DNA from: a virus
Virus record (IMG/VR): IMGVR_UViG_3300014720_000224
Coordinates: 1 to 21,492 of that record
DNA: 21,492 nt
Reading direction: 5' to 3' (one strand)
Each line of letters starts with the position of its first letter. Position 1 is the first letter of the stretch. Shown here one piece after another: positions 6,923 through 13,950 of the stretch. The notes beneath the pieces were generated by a model that saw nothing but the letters and a program-made list of their open reading frames with translations, was not told where the DNA came from and made no database searches. Both the position numbers and the translations under genes were made by a program.

Positions 6923-7536
6923 AGTAGTTCGTTAATCACTTCCACTATGGACGGATTGCCGATGGCAACTGCGGGTCCGATTGGTGAATCTGCCCAATTG
7001 AATCTCCAATAATTTTTCCCAGCTCTGTTCGTTAGAAATTTTTCGTAATTATTCGGAATTCTCATTATTGAACCTCCGGCAATATTTTGACCGGCAGCAG
7101 CTGTTTGACTCGTGTCTGCAGCAGTGTCATCTACCGCTCTAATTTCGTCTCCTCCCAAGTATTTCCAGACTGCATGCTTGGCTGGACCATTTACGTCAAC
7201 CTTGGTAGTAATAGGGAAAGTTACGAATGGATAATTTGTTTTTAAATTTTTCAATATTTCCTCGTCCGTACCCTGCTCCATCTCTCCAAACTGATTACAT
7301 GGATAACCTATTACGGAGAAATTTTTTTCTCGAAACATGTCGTGTAGTTGTTGCAATTCATACAAATGCTTTGCAGTTCTGGCCCATGACCAAAGGGGCT
7401 TAGTTTTTGGCTGGTATCTGGTTTTGGTTGCAATGTTCACATGTAAACAAACATGACCAAGCAGCGGACCAAGTAAGTCATCTGTGCTTCCGTCAAGAGC
7501 GCTTATCCGTATCTGATGGACAGAGTTAAAAGTCAT
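6919..7536 (-). CDS. Glutathione-peroxidase-fold protein with substituted active site
   Basis: A 205-residue protein that follows the glutathione peroxidase layout: ISALDGSTDDLLG; the strand CLHVNIATKT; YPCNQFGEMEQGTDEEI; KVDVNG; NNYEKFLTNRAG; and a final helix IVEVINELL. Active peroxidases use a Cys/Sec-Gln-Trp-Asn set. By motif alignment with human GPX1, the peroxidatic Cys/Sec is Thr39 here (NIATKT against NVASLU), the Gln is Met86 (GEM against GHQ), the Trp is Asn162 and only Asn163 remains. The secondary cysteine of FPCNQFG is kept as Cys80. About ten extra residues follow the active-site loop. The protein is probably not a classical peroxidase; it may be a thioredoxin-fold binding or scaffold protein. 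It overlaps both neighbours by 4 nt. Confidence 0.8.
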   Translation of the reverse strand: MTFNSVHQIRISALDGSTDDLLGPLLGHVCLHVNIATKTRYQPKTKPLWSWARTAKHLYELQQLHDMFREKNFSVIGYPCNQFGEMEQGTDEEILKNLKTNYPFVTFPITTKVDVNGPAKHAVWKYLGGDEIRAVDDTAADTSQTAAAGQNIAGGSIMRIPNNYEKFLTNRAGKNYWRFNWADSPIGPAVAIGNPSIVEVINELL

Positions 7537-7829
7537 TGCGAGCCCCCGTAGACTTCAAATTTTAACGGTGGATAATTACCGACTCTCATGATTCCGTTTG
7601 AACAGGTTGAATCAAACTCCATAGAAATGATTTCCCTGACTGGAGCGCTAATTTCAACGTCGATAGTCAGACGTCCGTCATTGACGCAATGGCTGTCTGA
7701 CGTGAATAGGTGCTCACCTATACCCGAATCAAATACTCCAGAATTATCATCGTTAATACGCAGCCAAAACCTATCTAGCCCAAGTGGCGTAGTGATTTTT
7801 AGTTCAGAATTATTGAGATTTTGTATCAT
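7533..7829 (-). CDS. Hypothetical beta-rich protein (98 aa)
   Basis: A 98-residue protein that I do not recognise. It has alternating hydrophobic and polar stretches typical of beta strands (ELKITTPLGLDRFWLRIN, RLTIDVEISAPVREIISMEF, PPLKFEVYGG) and two cysteines. There is no signal peptide or membrane segment. It overlaps the following glutathione-peroxidase-fold gene by 4 nt (ATGA) and is probably translated with it, so the two may act together. A short 35-nt spacer lies upstream, and I see no clear Shine-Dalgarno site before its ATG. Confidence 0.65.
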   Translation of the reverse strand: MIQNLNNSELKITTPLGLDRFWLRINDDNSGVFDSGIGEHLFTSDSHCVNDGRLTIDVEISAPVREIISMEFDSTCSNGIMRVGNYPPLKFEVYGGSQ

Positions 7830-7864
7830 TTTTAGATTCTAGCCCATGGTCAAGTCAATATGAG

Positions 7865-8482
7865 CTAATTAACTATGGGCCTTTCTTGGTAGATTGACCA
7901 GTCTGCATTTGGCGTAATATTTGGCTTGACAGGGCTTAGATTCATGCTTATCACAATTCTTGGGATGCTTGAATTGTGCCTCGTGGTCATGTGATTTAGG
8001 TATGAATTAAAGATTGTAAGCATGCCTTCTTTTGGCTCAATCATCACGGAACTATTCATATATCCACACCAGTTTGCAGAAAATACCAGTGCGGCAGAGC
8101 CATCCGGAACCTGTGGATAATACGATACTGAAAAATACTCTTCCGGATATATGTGGTGTTTTTTGTGATGGCAGTGCGCCATAACGCTTTTACCTTTATC
8201 AAGAAGTATTGCCCATAATTCGTCAATTTGATGGGCGCGTCCACCAACCCTGTCCACTGCGGCAATCACTGCTTTTTCGAGTTTTTCAAACTCTTTGCTT
8301 CTTGGGCATACGGTGTCCTCGTATTGTATAAATCCGCTCCAGTTATACCGCTCATCACCAGACGGCACCGCATATCCATATTCTTGTATTTCATGTACAA
8401 GCTTTTTGTTGTCAATATCATTTAAAATTGTTGTAAATATACCCTGTGTTATGAGGGGTGTGTATGCAAGCTCTTCACTCAT
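7865..8482 (-). CDS. 2OG-Fe(II) oxygenase of the phage type (2OG-FeII_Oxy_5-like)
   Basis: A 205-residue protein. The pattern DELWAILLDKGKSVMAHCHH, then EYFSVSYYPQVPDGSAALVF, then EPKEGMLTIFNSYLNHMT and PRIVISMNL matches the putative 2OG-Fe(II) oxygenase family common in cyanophages (Pfam 2OG-FeII_Oxy_5). The likely metal site is H103-x-H105 with the distal H164; R175 is the candidate 2OG ligand. A His stands where most oxygenases have an acidic ligand, which I recall as normal for this family. The closing PKEGML-x-IF-x3-L-x-H signature is well preserved. The gene overlaps the upstream oxygenase by 8 nt. Its substrate is unknown, as for the family. Confidence 0.8.
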   Translation of the reverse strand: MSEELAYTPLITQGIFTTILNDIDNKKLVHEIQEYGYAVPSGDERYNWSGFIQYEDTVCPRSKEFEKLEKAVIAAVDRVGGRAHQIDELWAILLDKGKSVMAHCHHKKHHIYPEEYFSVSYYPQVPDGSAALVFSANWCGYMNSSVMIEPKEGMLTIFNSYLNHMTTRHNSSIPRIVISMNLSPVKPNITPNADWSIYQERPIVN

Positions 8483-9146
8483 AGAAAAACTTATCTAACC
8501 CAAGTGCGGTCGGTGGGTTGTTTTTGTGCCACACATTGATAACCATTACTTCGCGTTTTCCGGACTTTACTGGAGTCGTTGAATGAAGAACATGGCCTGC
8601 ATCGAAATTAATAAACCTATTGCCCCTGTACGCAATTCTTTCTCTTTGCTCAATTGGAGAAATGTTGCGGTCAATGCTGTCTCGCTCAAGTATCATTTTT
8701 TGTCCGTCAACCAATACGGACTGATGTATCTCTAGAAATCCACCATCTTTATTATCGCAACCGTACCAAATTCCACCAGCATGTGGTCCAGAAAACGTCT
8801 TGGAATCCGCGTACAAAAATGTATCTTCGTCGACGTGGACATCCAAATATTGGCCGGGAAGATACGTCCTGGTCCAATATTCAAATCCCAATATCTCATC
8901 TTGTCGCGCTGGGAGTCTATTTTCCCATAGCTCCTTGATTACTCTTTTTTTTAGAGTGTTTGCTTCGGATAACCACCACCCATCCCAAAACATATACGGC
9001 GCAAAACAACTAGCTTTTTCATCGTGGTAGGAATTTAGCTCTGTTGCTATTTTCTCGCCTGGTCCCATCGATTCAGGGAAAAATAAGCAGTCCCCAAGCA
9101 CATCAAGATAGAGATTCCTGCTGATTGCATCGTCCAATATCTGCAT
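8475..9146 (-). CDS. 2OG-Fe(II) oxygenase (prolyl-hydroxylase-like core)
   Basis: A 223-residue protein. FEYWTRTYLPGQYLDVHVDED gives the iron ligands H104 and D106. GGFLEIHQS is the central strand, NRFINFDAGHVLHSTTPV supplies the distal His (H188 most likely), and KSGKREVMVINVW supplies R198. The N-terminal about 90 residues are specific to this gene, with an aromatic patch (YMFWDGWWLSEA). It is not close to the tandem prolyl-hydroxylase-like copies and probably entered the region separately. It starts 8 nt after the Asp/Asn hydroxylase-like gene and overlaps the next oxygenase. The substrate is unknown. Confidence 0.85.
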   Translation of the reverse strand: MQILDDAISRNLYLDVLGDCLFFPESMGPGEKIATELNSYHDEKASCFAPYMFWDGWWLSEANTLKKRVIKELWENRLPARQDEILGFEYWTRTYLPGQYLDVHVDEDTFLYADSKTFSGPHAGGIWYGCDNKDGGFLEIHQSVLVDGQKMILERDSIDRNISPIEQRERIAYRGNRFINFDAGHVLHSTTPVKSGKREVMVINVWHKNNPPTALGLDKFFYE

Positions 9147-9154
9147 ATATTCTT

Positions 9155-9898
9155 TTACAACCCTTCGATATCTGGAAAGCGAGCCCTGAGATACGTCATA
9201 TCAAAGTCAAAAAACAAAACTAATCTATCTTTGTCTCCGTTGTGTCTGACTGAATGCTTATATGGGCGACCGTCTTTAAATGCTAGTATTTTTCCTTCTT
9301 CCCAAGTTCTGCTTTTATCCCCTACTGTCAAAATACATTTTGGGTCATTGATTAATGACAAATGACATCTCATATGTTCATCTGCTCCAAAGTGTGGATT
9401 GATTGTTGTCCCTGGCTTAACCAAGCTGTAGAAAGCTCCAGAACATTGCCCCTCGTCTGCAAACTCATTAACTATTTTATTGAATGTTGGGAATTTTTTT
9501 CGAGAATCTTCGAGATGTTCTGGAATGGTTCTTTTTGTTTTCCATTTAAGTACTTTACGAATGTAATTAGTATTTGCCCATTGAACATTAATGTCTTCTT
9601 TTGGCATTGTTCCAGCTGCAAACCCCTCCCATACGCCGTCATGCAATTTTTCATTTCCCTCCCTGGCGCTGTCGGGTGTTGTGGCTTCGCGACTTGACTC
9701 TTTATCTATTTGTCCGCGGTTAGAAATGGCGAATTTGGGAACCGAAAACCTGGTAATGCTATCAGTCGTATTGTTGTTGTTGTGAGAATCCTGTACAAGG
9801 TATTCATCCCTTATTTTTATCCAATTTTTTTCAAGTTCGATACATACGGGTATTGTTGAGATTATCTCATCCCAAAACTCTGGAGTTTTATTTTTCAT
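9155..9898 (-). CDS. Aspartyl/asparaginyl beta-hydroxylase-like oxygenase
   Basis: A 247-residue protein. The C-terminal about 95 residues follow the Asp/Asn beta-hydroxylase pattern: FYSLVKPGTTINPHFG with H169, MRCHLSLIND with R177, KCILTVGDKSRTWEEGK, then YKHSVRHNGDKDRLVLFFDF with H215 and R225. Family members typically bind iron through two histidines without the acid and hydroxylate Asp/Asn in proteins; bacterial members also act on small molecules and lipids. The N-terminal about 150 residues contain a low-complexity Asn/Thr stretch (HNNNNTTDS) and no clear domain. With the prolyl-hydroxylase-like neighbours it broadens the range of possible side-chain hydroxylations. A 22-nt spacer separates it from the upstream methyltransferase-like gene. 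Confidence 0.85.
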   Translation of the reverse strand: MKNKTPEFWDEIISTIPVCIELEKNWIKIRDEYLVQDSHNNNNTTDSITRFSVPKFAISNRGQIDKESSREATTPDSAREGNEKLHDGVWEGFAAGTMPKEDINVQWANTNYIRKVLKWKTKRTIPEHLEDSRKKFPTFNKIVNEFADEGQCSGAFYSLVKPGTTINPHFGADEHMRCHLSLINDPKCILTVGDKSRTWEEGKILAFKDGRPYKHSVRHNGDKDRLVLFFDFDMTYLRARFPDIEGL

Positions 9899-9920
9899 AG
9901 AAAAATACTAGCCCAAAACT

Positions 9921-10628
9921 TCAATTTTTAATGAATACAGTTTGTCCGTAACCGTTCGCTAGGTGGTATGTATAGCCGTCTTGCTCTTTAAGCAAATCAT
10001 GCATTCTTGAATATGGGTGAATATGAAAGTCTTCTCTATACAGTTTTGTATTGTGATTTGAACAATCTATCAGCAATGCACCGCCGCTATTTAATGACGA
10101 AACCATATCCAAGAGCATCGAGTCGCTGCCAACAATTGACCACGCCCAAGCAACAATCATGTCAAATTTTTCAACTCCAAGGTCTTCGCGGTCTATTACG
10201 TCATATTCGTAATCATCTTGATTTCCCCAATCAATAATGCTCTCAGCATAAAACAAGTAACAGTTGTTCATTACACAAATCGTCGAGTTAGGGAACTTGG
10301 CTTTATAAACAGGAGCCACAAACATGTCGGCACTAATAAATAACACGGAATTCGGTTTATGCGTAAAAAGAATCTGCTCTTGTGCAATATGCTCACATTC
10401 AACTACTGCTAGCCACTCTGGTTCCATATTTTTGATTAGTTCATATATCCAGAAAGTATTAAGACCAGCAACTGCCACATTTCGCTTATCAATATTTATT
10501 GACGTTAGGTAATCGGATACATTTTCGCCAACCTCGGACATCATTTGTTTGAAGTCAAACCAACTTCCCAGAGATGTTTTTGAGCTCTGCTGGGTGACCA
10601 TCGAGCTTCTAAGTGCAAAATTATCCAT
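9921..10628 (-). CDS. Methyltransferase-like Rossmann-fold protein
   Basis: A 235-residue protein. The order of segments fits a class I SAM-dependent methyltransferase: strand 1 NVAVAGLNTFWIYELI (residues 50-65), strand 2 WLAVVECEH ending in an acid, strand 4 FDMIVAWAWSIVG (155-167), and a strand 5 region SLNSGGALLIDCSN. The usual glycine-rich motif I is poor (VAGLNTFW), so SAM binding is uncertain. I chose the ATG at 10628, which overlaps the upstream stop by 8 nt; a TTG at 10661 would add 11 residues. It sits between a set of small orphan genes and the hydroxylase cluster. It might methylate a product of the oxygenases, but that is inference only. Confidence 0.55.
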   Translation of the reverse strand: MDNFALRSSMVTQQSSKTSLGSWFDFKQMMSEVGENVSDYLTSINIDKRNVAVAGLNTFWIYELIKNMEPEWLAVVECEHIAQEQILFTHKPNSVLFISADMFVAPVYKAKFPNSTICVMNNCYLFYAESIIDWGNQDDYEYDVIDREDLGVEKFDMIVAWAWSIVGSDSMLLDMVSSLNSGGALLIDCSNHNTKLYREDFHIHPYSRMHDLLKEQDGYTYHLANGYGQTVFIKN

Positions 10629-10929
10629 TTTGTGCCGCCGCCAATGCAACTTGTCTTTCAAGCCATAGGTGTCTAGCTCGATGTGTCAAAAGAAAATTTT
10701 GTTTTCTAGTCAAATCGTAGTATGGTTTTCCCTGTTGGTTGTACGTGCTGCTACTCATATGAAAAGATTTTCTCAACTTAAAAAAAATATCATCTATCTC
10801 GACGTCGGATATTTGATTAAATTCTACGCCAGCAATATACAAAATGGTTGCCAACTCGCGCTCTATGCTGTTAAGGTGCTCTGCTGTGTCGTAGGCTTTT
10901 TCGCCGCCAACGCTTCTAGTTCGTCTCAT
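10621..10929 (-). CDS. Small hypothetical protein, GV-motif family member (102 aa)
   Basis: A 102-residue protein of unknown function, mostly helical in appearance. It contains ELATILYIAGVEFNQISDVE followed by a charged C-terminal helix (LTHRARHLWLERQVA). The words hydrophobic-helix + AGV + acidic turn recur in the three small genes at 11232-11948, which suggests a diverged paralog. It overlaps the upstream gene by 14 nt and the methyltransferase-like gene by 8 nt. I see no signal peptide, membrane segment or metal-binding motif. Confidence 0.65.
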   Translation of the reverse strand: MRRTRSVGGEKAYDTAEHLNSIERELATILYIAGVEFNQISDVEIDDIFFKLRKSFHMSSSTYNQQGKPYYDLTRKQNFLLTHRARHLWLERQVALAAAQNG

Positions 10930-11221
10930 CTTCTGCCTCTGCCCAGTCTTCCATATATTTTATTGGGTCACTACCATATTGTGACATTGGGTCGCTTCCC
11001 TGAAGTCTTTCACAAAAAATAGCAGCCCCATCCGGGAGCAAAAAAGAAAATGTTTTTGGATTCCACTTCATAATATTTTCCTTGCGGTCTGGATTGTCCT
11101 GTGGGTTTGTGATGTCCGGCTCTGACTTTGACTGTTCTGGGCAAATGTTGTATTGGCCAGTGGCAATAGCAGCGTCAACTAGTGCAACTGATTCCTTAAT
11201 GAGGGGGGTAGGAATTTTCAT
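10916..11221 (-). CDS. Small hypothetical acidic protein (101 aa)
   Basis: A 101-residue protein that I do not recognise. The first 50 residues are polar with a Pro/Asp/Asn-rich linker (SEPDITNPQDNPDRKEN). The second half begins MKWNPKTFSFLLPDGAAIF and ends acidic (YMEDWAEAEDETN). An internal ATG at 11071 is preceded by AAGGA at good spacing, so a 51-residue form starting at MKWNPKTF is possible. I keep the longer form because it starts only 10 nt after the upstream stop. It does not share the GV motif of the genes around it. Confidence 0.6.
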   Translation of the reverse strand: MKIPTPLIKESVALVDAAIATGQYNICPEQSKSEPDITNPQDNPDRKENIMKWNPKTFSFLLPDGAAIFCERLQGSDPMSQYGSDPIKYMEDWAEAEDETN

Positions 11222-11231
11222 GCAGGTATTT

Positions 11232-11444
11232 CTATAGGGCTGTATAAGTTTGTATCTGCTGAATCAAATTATTGAATGACTTATGTCTTGATTCATTGGA
11301 CTCCGGCGTCTCTGGATTTACAAAATTTTCATCAAGCTCATCTGGATTAACACCTAGTACCAACGCGAGTACGTAAATGGAATATTCAAGATACTGCTTT
11401 GCCTCTTCTTTTGCGGCCTCTTTTTGTGCTGTTGACAATGCCAT
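11232..11444 (-). CDS. Small hypothetical protein, GV-motif family member (70 aa)
   Basis: A 70-residue protein. It has a helical N-terminus (STAQKEAAKEEAKQYLEY), a hydrophobic segment with the family word ALVLGVNPDELDENF, then a polar linker and a C-terminal helix. The shared features with the two genes just upstream are a hydrophobic helix, G-V-[DN]-P, an acidic residue or two, and a final helix. It lies 2 nt after the preceding stop, so the group is surely co-translated. Function unknown. Confidence 0.65.
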   Translation of the reverse strand: MALSTAQKEAAKEEAKQYLEYSIYVLALVLGVNPDELDENFVNPETPESNESRHKSFNNLIQQIQTYTAL

Positions 11445-11446
11445 AA

Positions 11447-11701
11447 TTATCTCGTTTCAAGTTTTTGCTTTACAATGTCGTTGGCTCTTTTTACGTGGGC
11501 GACGAATCGCAAGTATTTATCCCTGTCCGTTAATTCGTTTGAATCATTTGCATTTAAATGGGCATTAATTTCTCCATCCTCAATTTCCGATGGGTCAACA
11601 CCTGCCAAAAGAAGGGAGTGAATCATGGTATTTACCTGCTGCTGCGACAGCCGATAGACCGCAGCAATTTTTGCTTGTGGACTTACTCGATTAAAGTCCA
11701 T
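11447..11701 (-). CDS. Small hypothetical protein, GV-motif family member (84 aa)
   Basis: An 84-residue protein. An N-terminal helix (QAKIAAVYRLSQQQVNTMI) is followed by LLLAGVDPSEIEDGEI, an Asn/Asp-rich loop, and a basic C-terminal helix (AHVKRANDIVKQKLE). It resembles the neighbours at 11706 and 11232 in order and spacing of these parts. The spacer to the upstream gene is 4 nt. No enzymatic motif is visible; the shape suggests a small helical partner or assembly protein, which is a guess. Confidence 0.65.
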   Translation of the reverse strand: MDFNRVSPQAKIAAVYRLSQQQVNTMIHSLLLAGVDPSEIEDGEINAHLNANDSNELTDRDKYLRFVAHVKRANDIVKQKLETR

Positions 11702-11705
11702 TGAG

Positions 11706-11924
11706 TTAGCCTAGCTCGGCAAGCTTTCGCCTTATCAAACGGACGGCAGTGATTGAGTCATTAAGAGTATCAACATCAAATTTGTGTTCAGCATTGAGGT
11801 CAAATGTGTCTGGGTCAACACCATGTGAGATGAGACGGTCAAACAACAACTTCTCGGCATCGCGAAGGCTTTTTTCAAAAATTCCGCGCTTTTCATTGTT
11901 TGTTAGCTGTGTTGTGAATTCCAT
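11706..11924 (-). CDS. Small hypothetical protein, GV-motif family member (72 aa)
   Basis: A 72-residue protein. Residues 11-35 form a charged helix, then LISHGVDPDTFDLNAEHKFD, then a helix ending AVRLIRRKLAELG. I chose the ATG at 11924 because GGAG stands 5 nt upstream; an in-frame TTG at 11948 would add eight residues. This is the first of the small-gene run and is separated from the DUF6065-like gene by 34 nt. The GVDP word and the closing basic helix match its neighbours. Function unknown. Confidence 0.65.
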   Translation of the reverse strand: MEFTTQLTNNEKRGIFEKSLRDAEKLLFDRLISHGVDPDTFDLNAEHKFDVDTLNDSITAVRLIRRKLAELG

Positions 11925-11929
11925 ATTTT

Positions 11930-11933
11930 CTCC
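11930..11933 (-). promoter_or_regulatory. Ribosome binding site for the gene starting at 11924
   Basis: GGAG on the minus strand lies 5 nt before the ATG at 11924, in the 34-nt spacer after the DUF6065-like gene. The spacer holds nothing else that I can recognise. Confidence 0.65.
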
Positions 11934-11958
11934 AATACTCTGGCGCAATTACAGTCAA

Positions 11959-12663
11959 TTATAGCAGTGGCGGCTCTGCAAGTTTGGGCATACCCATGAA
12001 CTCCGGACCTATTTTTTGTCCATCAGAGTCGAGTCCGGTTTTGATTCCCTTGGACCAAATCCACTCTCTGGATTTTTCTGCTTTTTCTTGACTGTACTTG
12101 ACCCTTCTGTCAATAAATTCTTTATTTTCCCAAATGTTAAATGATTCAAATTCCACAGAACCCAGCAATCCATCGTCCTGTATAGTGAAAAAACAAATTG
12201 GAGAGCCGGCAGGGAAAACAACCTCTTCGCCAACTTTTGTAATTTTCCAGTTCATTTGAACTTCGTCCGGCCACCACCACGTAGGAATAGTGGCAGTCAA
12301 ACCAACTGCTCCATCTGGGAAATAATTCGGGCTCCCAGAAATGACCGTTGAGTACGGCTGTTCTGTTTTTATTATCCAACCAAGTGTAAAAGATACCATT
12401 CCAATAATTGATTGTTGGACCTGACGGAATCCGTCTGACGAAAGTTCTCCCTTGATGACTCGCGGCACGGTGTTCCCACCATCCCAAATGACCACAACTT
12501 CTTCTTTTAGTTGCACCTCCCAGCCACTCACATTGGAAACAGTTACGGGGAGACATTGATATGCGTGTTTTTTGTGCGTGTCATCCATCCAGTTGCGCCT
12601 TATGCCAGCCTGCTTGATTGCTGGCGGATTTTGTCCAGATGGGCACAGCCCTATTTTTGTCAT
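11959..12663 (-). CDS. DUF6065-like protein
   Basis: A 234-residue protein. YQCLPVTVSNVSGWEV (residues 35-50), VVVIWDGG, FTLGWIIKTEQPYSTVISGS, PNYFPDG, then MNWKITKVGEEVVFPAGSP and ICFFTIQ reproduce, in order, the conserved words that I recall for DUF6065 proteins, which occur in bacteria and viruses and have no known function. The fold seems mainly beta and could be cupin-like. A WWW run lies at 129-131, and the C-terminus is charged and helical. Its start overlaps the stop of the upstream oxygenase (ATGA). DUF6065 genes near oxygenases may act in small-molecule or glycan metabolism, but I cannot support that from sequence. Confidence 0.7.
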   Translation of the reverse strand: MTKIGLCPSGQNPPAIKQAGIRRNWMDDTHKKHAYQCLPVTVSNVSGWEVQLKEEVVVIWDGGNTVPRVIKGELSSDGFRQVQQSIIGMVSFTLGWIIKTEQPYSTVISGSPNYFPDGAVGLTATIPTWWWPDEVQMNWKITKVGEEVVFPAGSPICFFTIQDDGLLGSVEFESFNIWENKEFIDRRVKYSQEKAEKSREWIWSKGIKTGLDSDGQKIGPEFMGMPKLAEPPLL

Positions 12664-13397
12664 CCTTTTGGAACCGCCAGTTGCCCTGGGGTGTATTTGG
12701 GTATTCCTGCGCCGGGCGTAGCTGGTGTTCCATCAATATTTTCGCCATATCCATGCTTGTGGTTTCTGTCGTTGTAGTCGAACATTGTCACGGCAACGTA
12801 TTTTGTGCCGCTTGTGACTGGTTTGGCGCCATGGGAATATATGTATGTCGATGGGAAAATTACGTTATCGCCAAACTCTGGTTTGATTGTGATGTTGAGA
12901 TTTGGAAAATACAATTCTCCGCCTTCGTAACCACTGTTCAAATAAAGACATGAGGAAACTGTGCAGGTATATGAAAAACCATGGTCGGTATGAACGCTGA
13001 AGTGTTCGCCTTCCTTGTATCTAACAAAATTAATTGCTTCCATAAAATCCATTTTTATGTTGTATCTTGCCTCGTAATCGGCTAGCGCAAATTTTAAGGA
13101 TTCGGAAACATCATGATAAATGTTTTTTATTTCTAAAAATTCATCCTGAGCATTATCTGCGTGTGCTTGCCCAATTTTACAATCGTGGCAATCTCTATAT
13201 TCTGGCATTTTTGTTTGGTCACCGACAAGGGCTTCCATCCACATGTACGGAGCGGTCGTACTTTCACCAATTGTTTTTTCAAGTCTTTCAACTACATTTT
13301 TTGCTTTTTCGCTGAGGGCGTTTCTGTAGAGAATAATTCCAAAACGTGGGTCGTCGACATGAAAAACTTGAATGTCTGGGCAAAGCATCTCTGTCAT
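12660..13397 (-). CDS. 2OG-Fe(II) oxygenase, prolyl 4-hydroxylase-like
   Basis: A 245-residue oxygenase. INFVRYKEGEHFSVHTDHG holds H136 and D138, YEGGELYFPNLNITIKPEFG is the core strand-turn, YSHGAKPVTSGTKYVAVTMF has the distal H189, and K199 occupies the position of the 2OG-binding Arg of the neighbours. Lysine at this place is what animal and algal prolyl 4-hydroxylases use, so of all the oxygenases here this one is most like a true prolyl hydroxylase in that feature. The start at 13397 has a strong AAGGAG site. A longer frame would overlap the upstream gene without such a site. The C-terminus is Gly/Pro-rich (IDGTPATPGAGIPKYTPG). It lies 13 nt after the next oxygenase upstream. Confidence 0.88.
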   Translation of the reverse strand: MTEMLCPDIQVFHVDDPRFGIILYRNALSEKAKNVVERLEKTIGESTTAPYMWMEALVGDQTKMPEYRDCHDCKIGQAHADNAQDEFLEIKNIYHDVSESLKFALADYEARYNIKMDFMEAINFVRYKEGEHFSVHTDHGFSYTCTVSSCLYLNSGYEGGELYFPNLNITIKPEFGDNVIFPSTYIYSHGAKPVTSGTKYVAVTMFDYNDRNHKHGYGENIDGTPATPGAGIPKYTPGQLAVPKG

Positions 13398-13403
13398 TTT
13401 TCT

Positions 13404-13409
13404 CTCCTT
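13404..13409 (-). promoter_or_regulatory. Ribosome binding site for the oxygenase starting at 13397
   Basis: AAGGAG on the minus strand is 6 nt before the ATG at 13397. It sits in the 13-nt gap after the upstream stop and sets the start there rather than at 13493. Confidence 0.85.
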
Positions 13410-13410
13410 G

Positions 13411-13947
13411 TTAATCCAAAATTGCAAACCACATTGCGGAGGAAAGTCTAACACCAGAAACAACCCTATGCACACAGTGGGCATATCGGGCATCTCCCGG
13501 AAAGAATATCAAACTGCCAGCTTTTGGTTTTATTTTTATATTTTTGTTGACAAACTCAATCTCGCCCCCTTCGAACTCTAAGCCAAAATATATTACTCCG
13601 GATACGTCAAAATTTTCAAAATTTGGTTTTGGTTTCCCGTCAAGAGTTTCATTGTCGGCGTGTATTTCTGGTTCGTGGTTGTCTGTCCGCCTAACAAAAA
13701 ACCCCGGATGAAATACGGACCAGTTGAGGTTTACGTTATAGGAGTCTTCAATCAATTTACCTGCGGCCATTGTCTCAACACGAATAGTGTTATATAGTTC
13801 TGAATAGCCTTCTTCTTTCATTTTCTGTGGGCTAAGCGATTCTTTAACATCAACCGACAATTGATTAATAAGCTCGAGAGAATCATGGTTGATAAAGTTT
13901 AAAACTTGATAAATACCGTCTAGTTTTCTGCTTTTATCGGAAGACAT
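13411..13947 (-). CDS. 2OG-Fe(II) oxygenase, compact prolyl-hydroxylase-like
   Basis: A 178-residue oxygenase, nearly only the catalytic core. EPEIHADNETLDGKPKPNF gives H96 and D98, FEGGEIEFVNKNIKIKPKAG is the core strand, and YAHCVHRVVSGVRLSSAMWF gives the distal H157 and R167. The H-A-D...DGxPxPN wording and the PKAG-x-LIFFPGD strand also occur in the two oxygenases further upstream (13951 and 15340), so this trio forms a second paralog group distinct from the one at 4410-6922. It is 3 nt from the upstream gene. The short N-terminal part (about 80 residues) is helical. The substrate is unknown. Confidence 0.88.
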   Translation of the reverse strand: MSSDKSRKLDGIYQVLNFINHDSLELINQLSVDVKESLSPQKMKEEGYSELYNTIRVETMAAGKLIEDSYNVNLNWSVFHPGFFVRRTDNHEPEIHADNETLDGKPKPNFENFDVSGVIYFGLEFEGGEIEFVNKNIKIKPKAGSLIFFPGDARYAHCVHRVVSGVRLSSAMWFAILD

Positions 13948-13950
13948 TTG

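Noticed and set aside
7830-7864. Possible promoter or terminator in one of the few intergenic gaps
   Set aside because: The 35-nt spacer shows no stable hairpin with a T-run and no clear promoter boxes; I could not support a call.
13398-13493. N-terminal extension of the oxygenase starting at 13397, up to an ATG at 13493
   Set aside because: The extension would overlap the upstream gene and has no family resemblance, while a strong AAGGAG sits in front of 13397.
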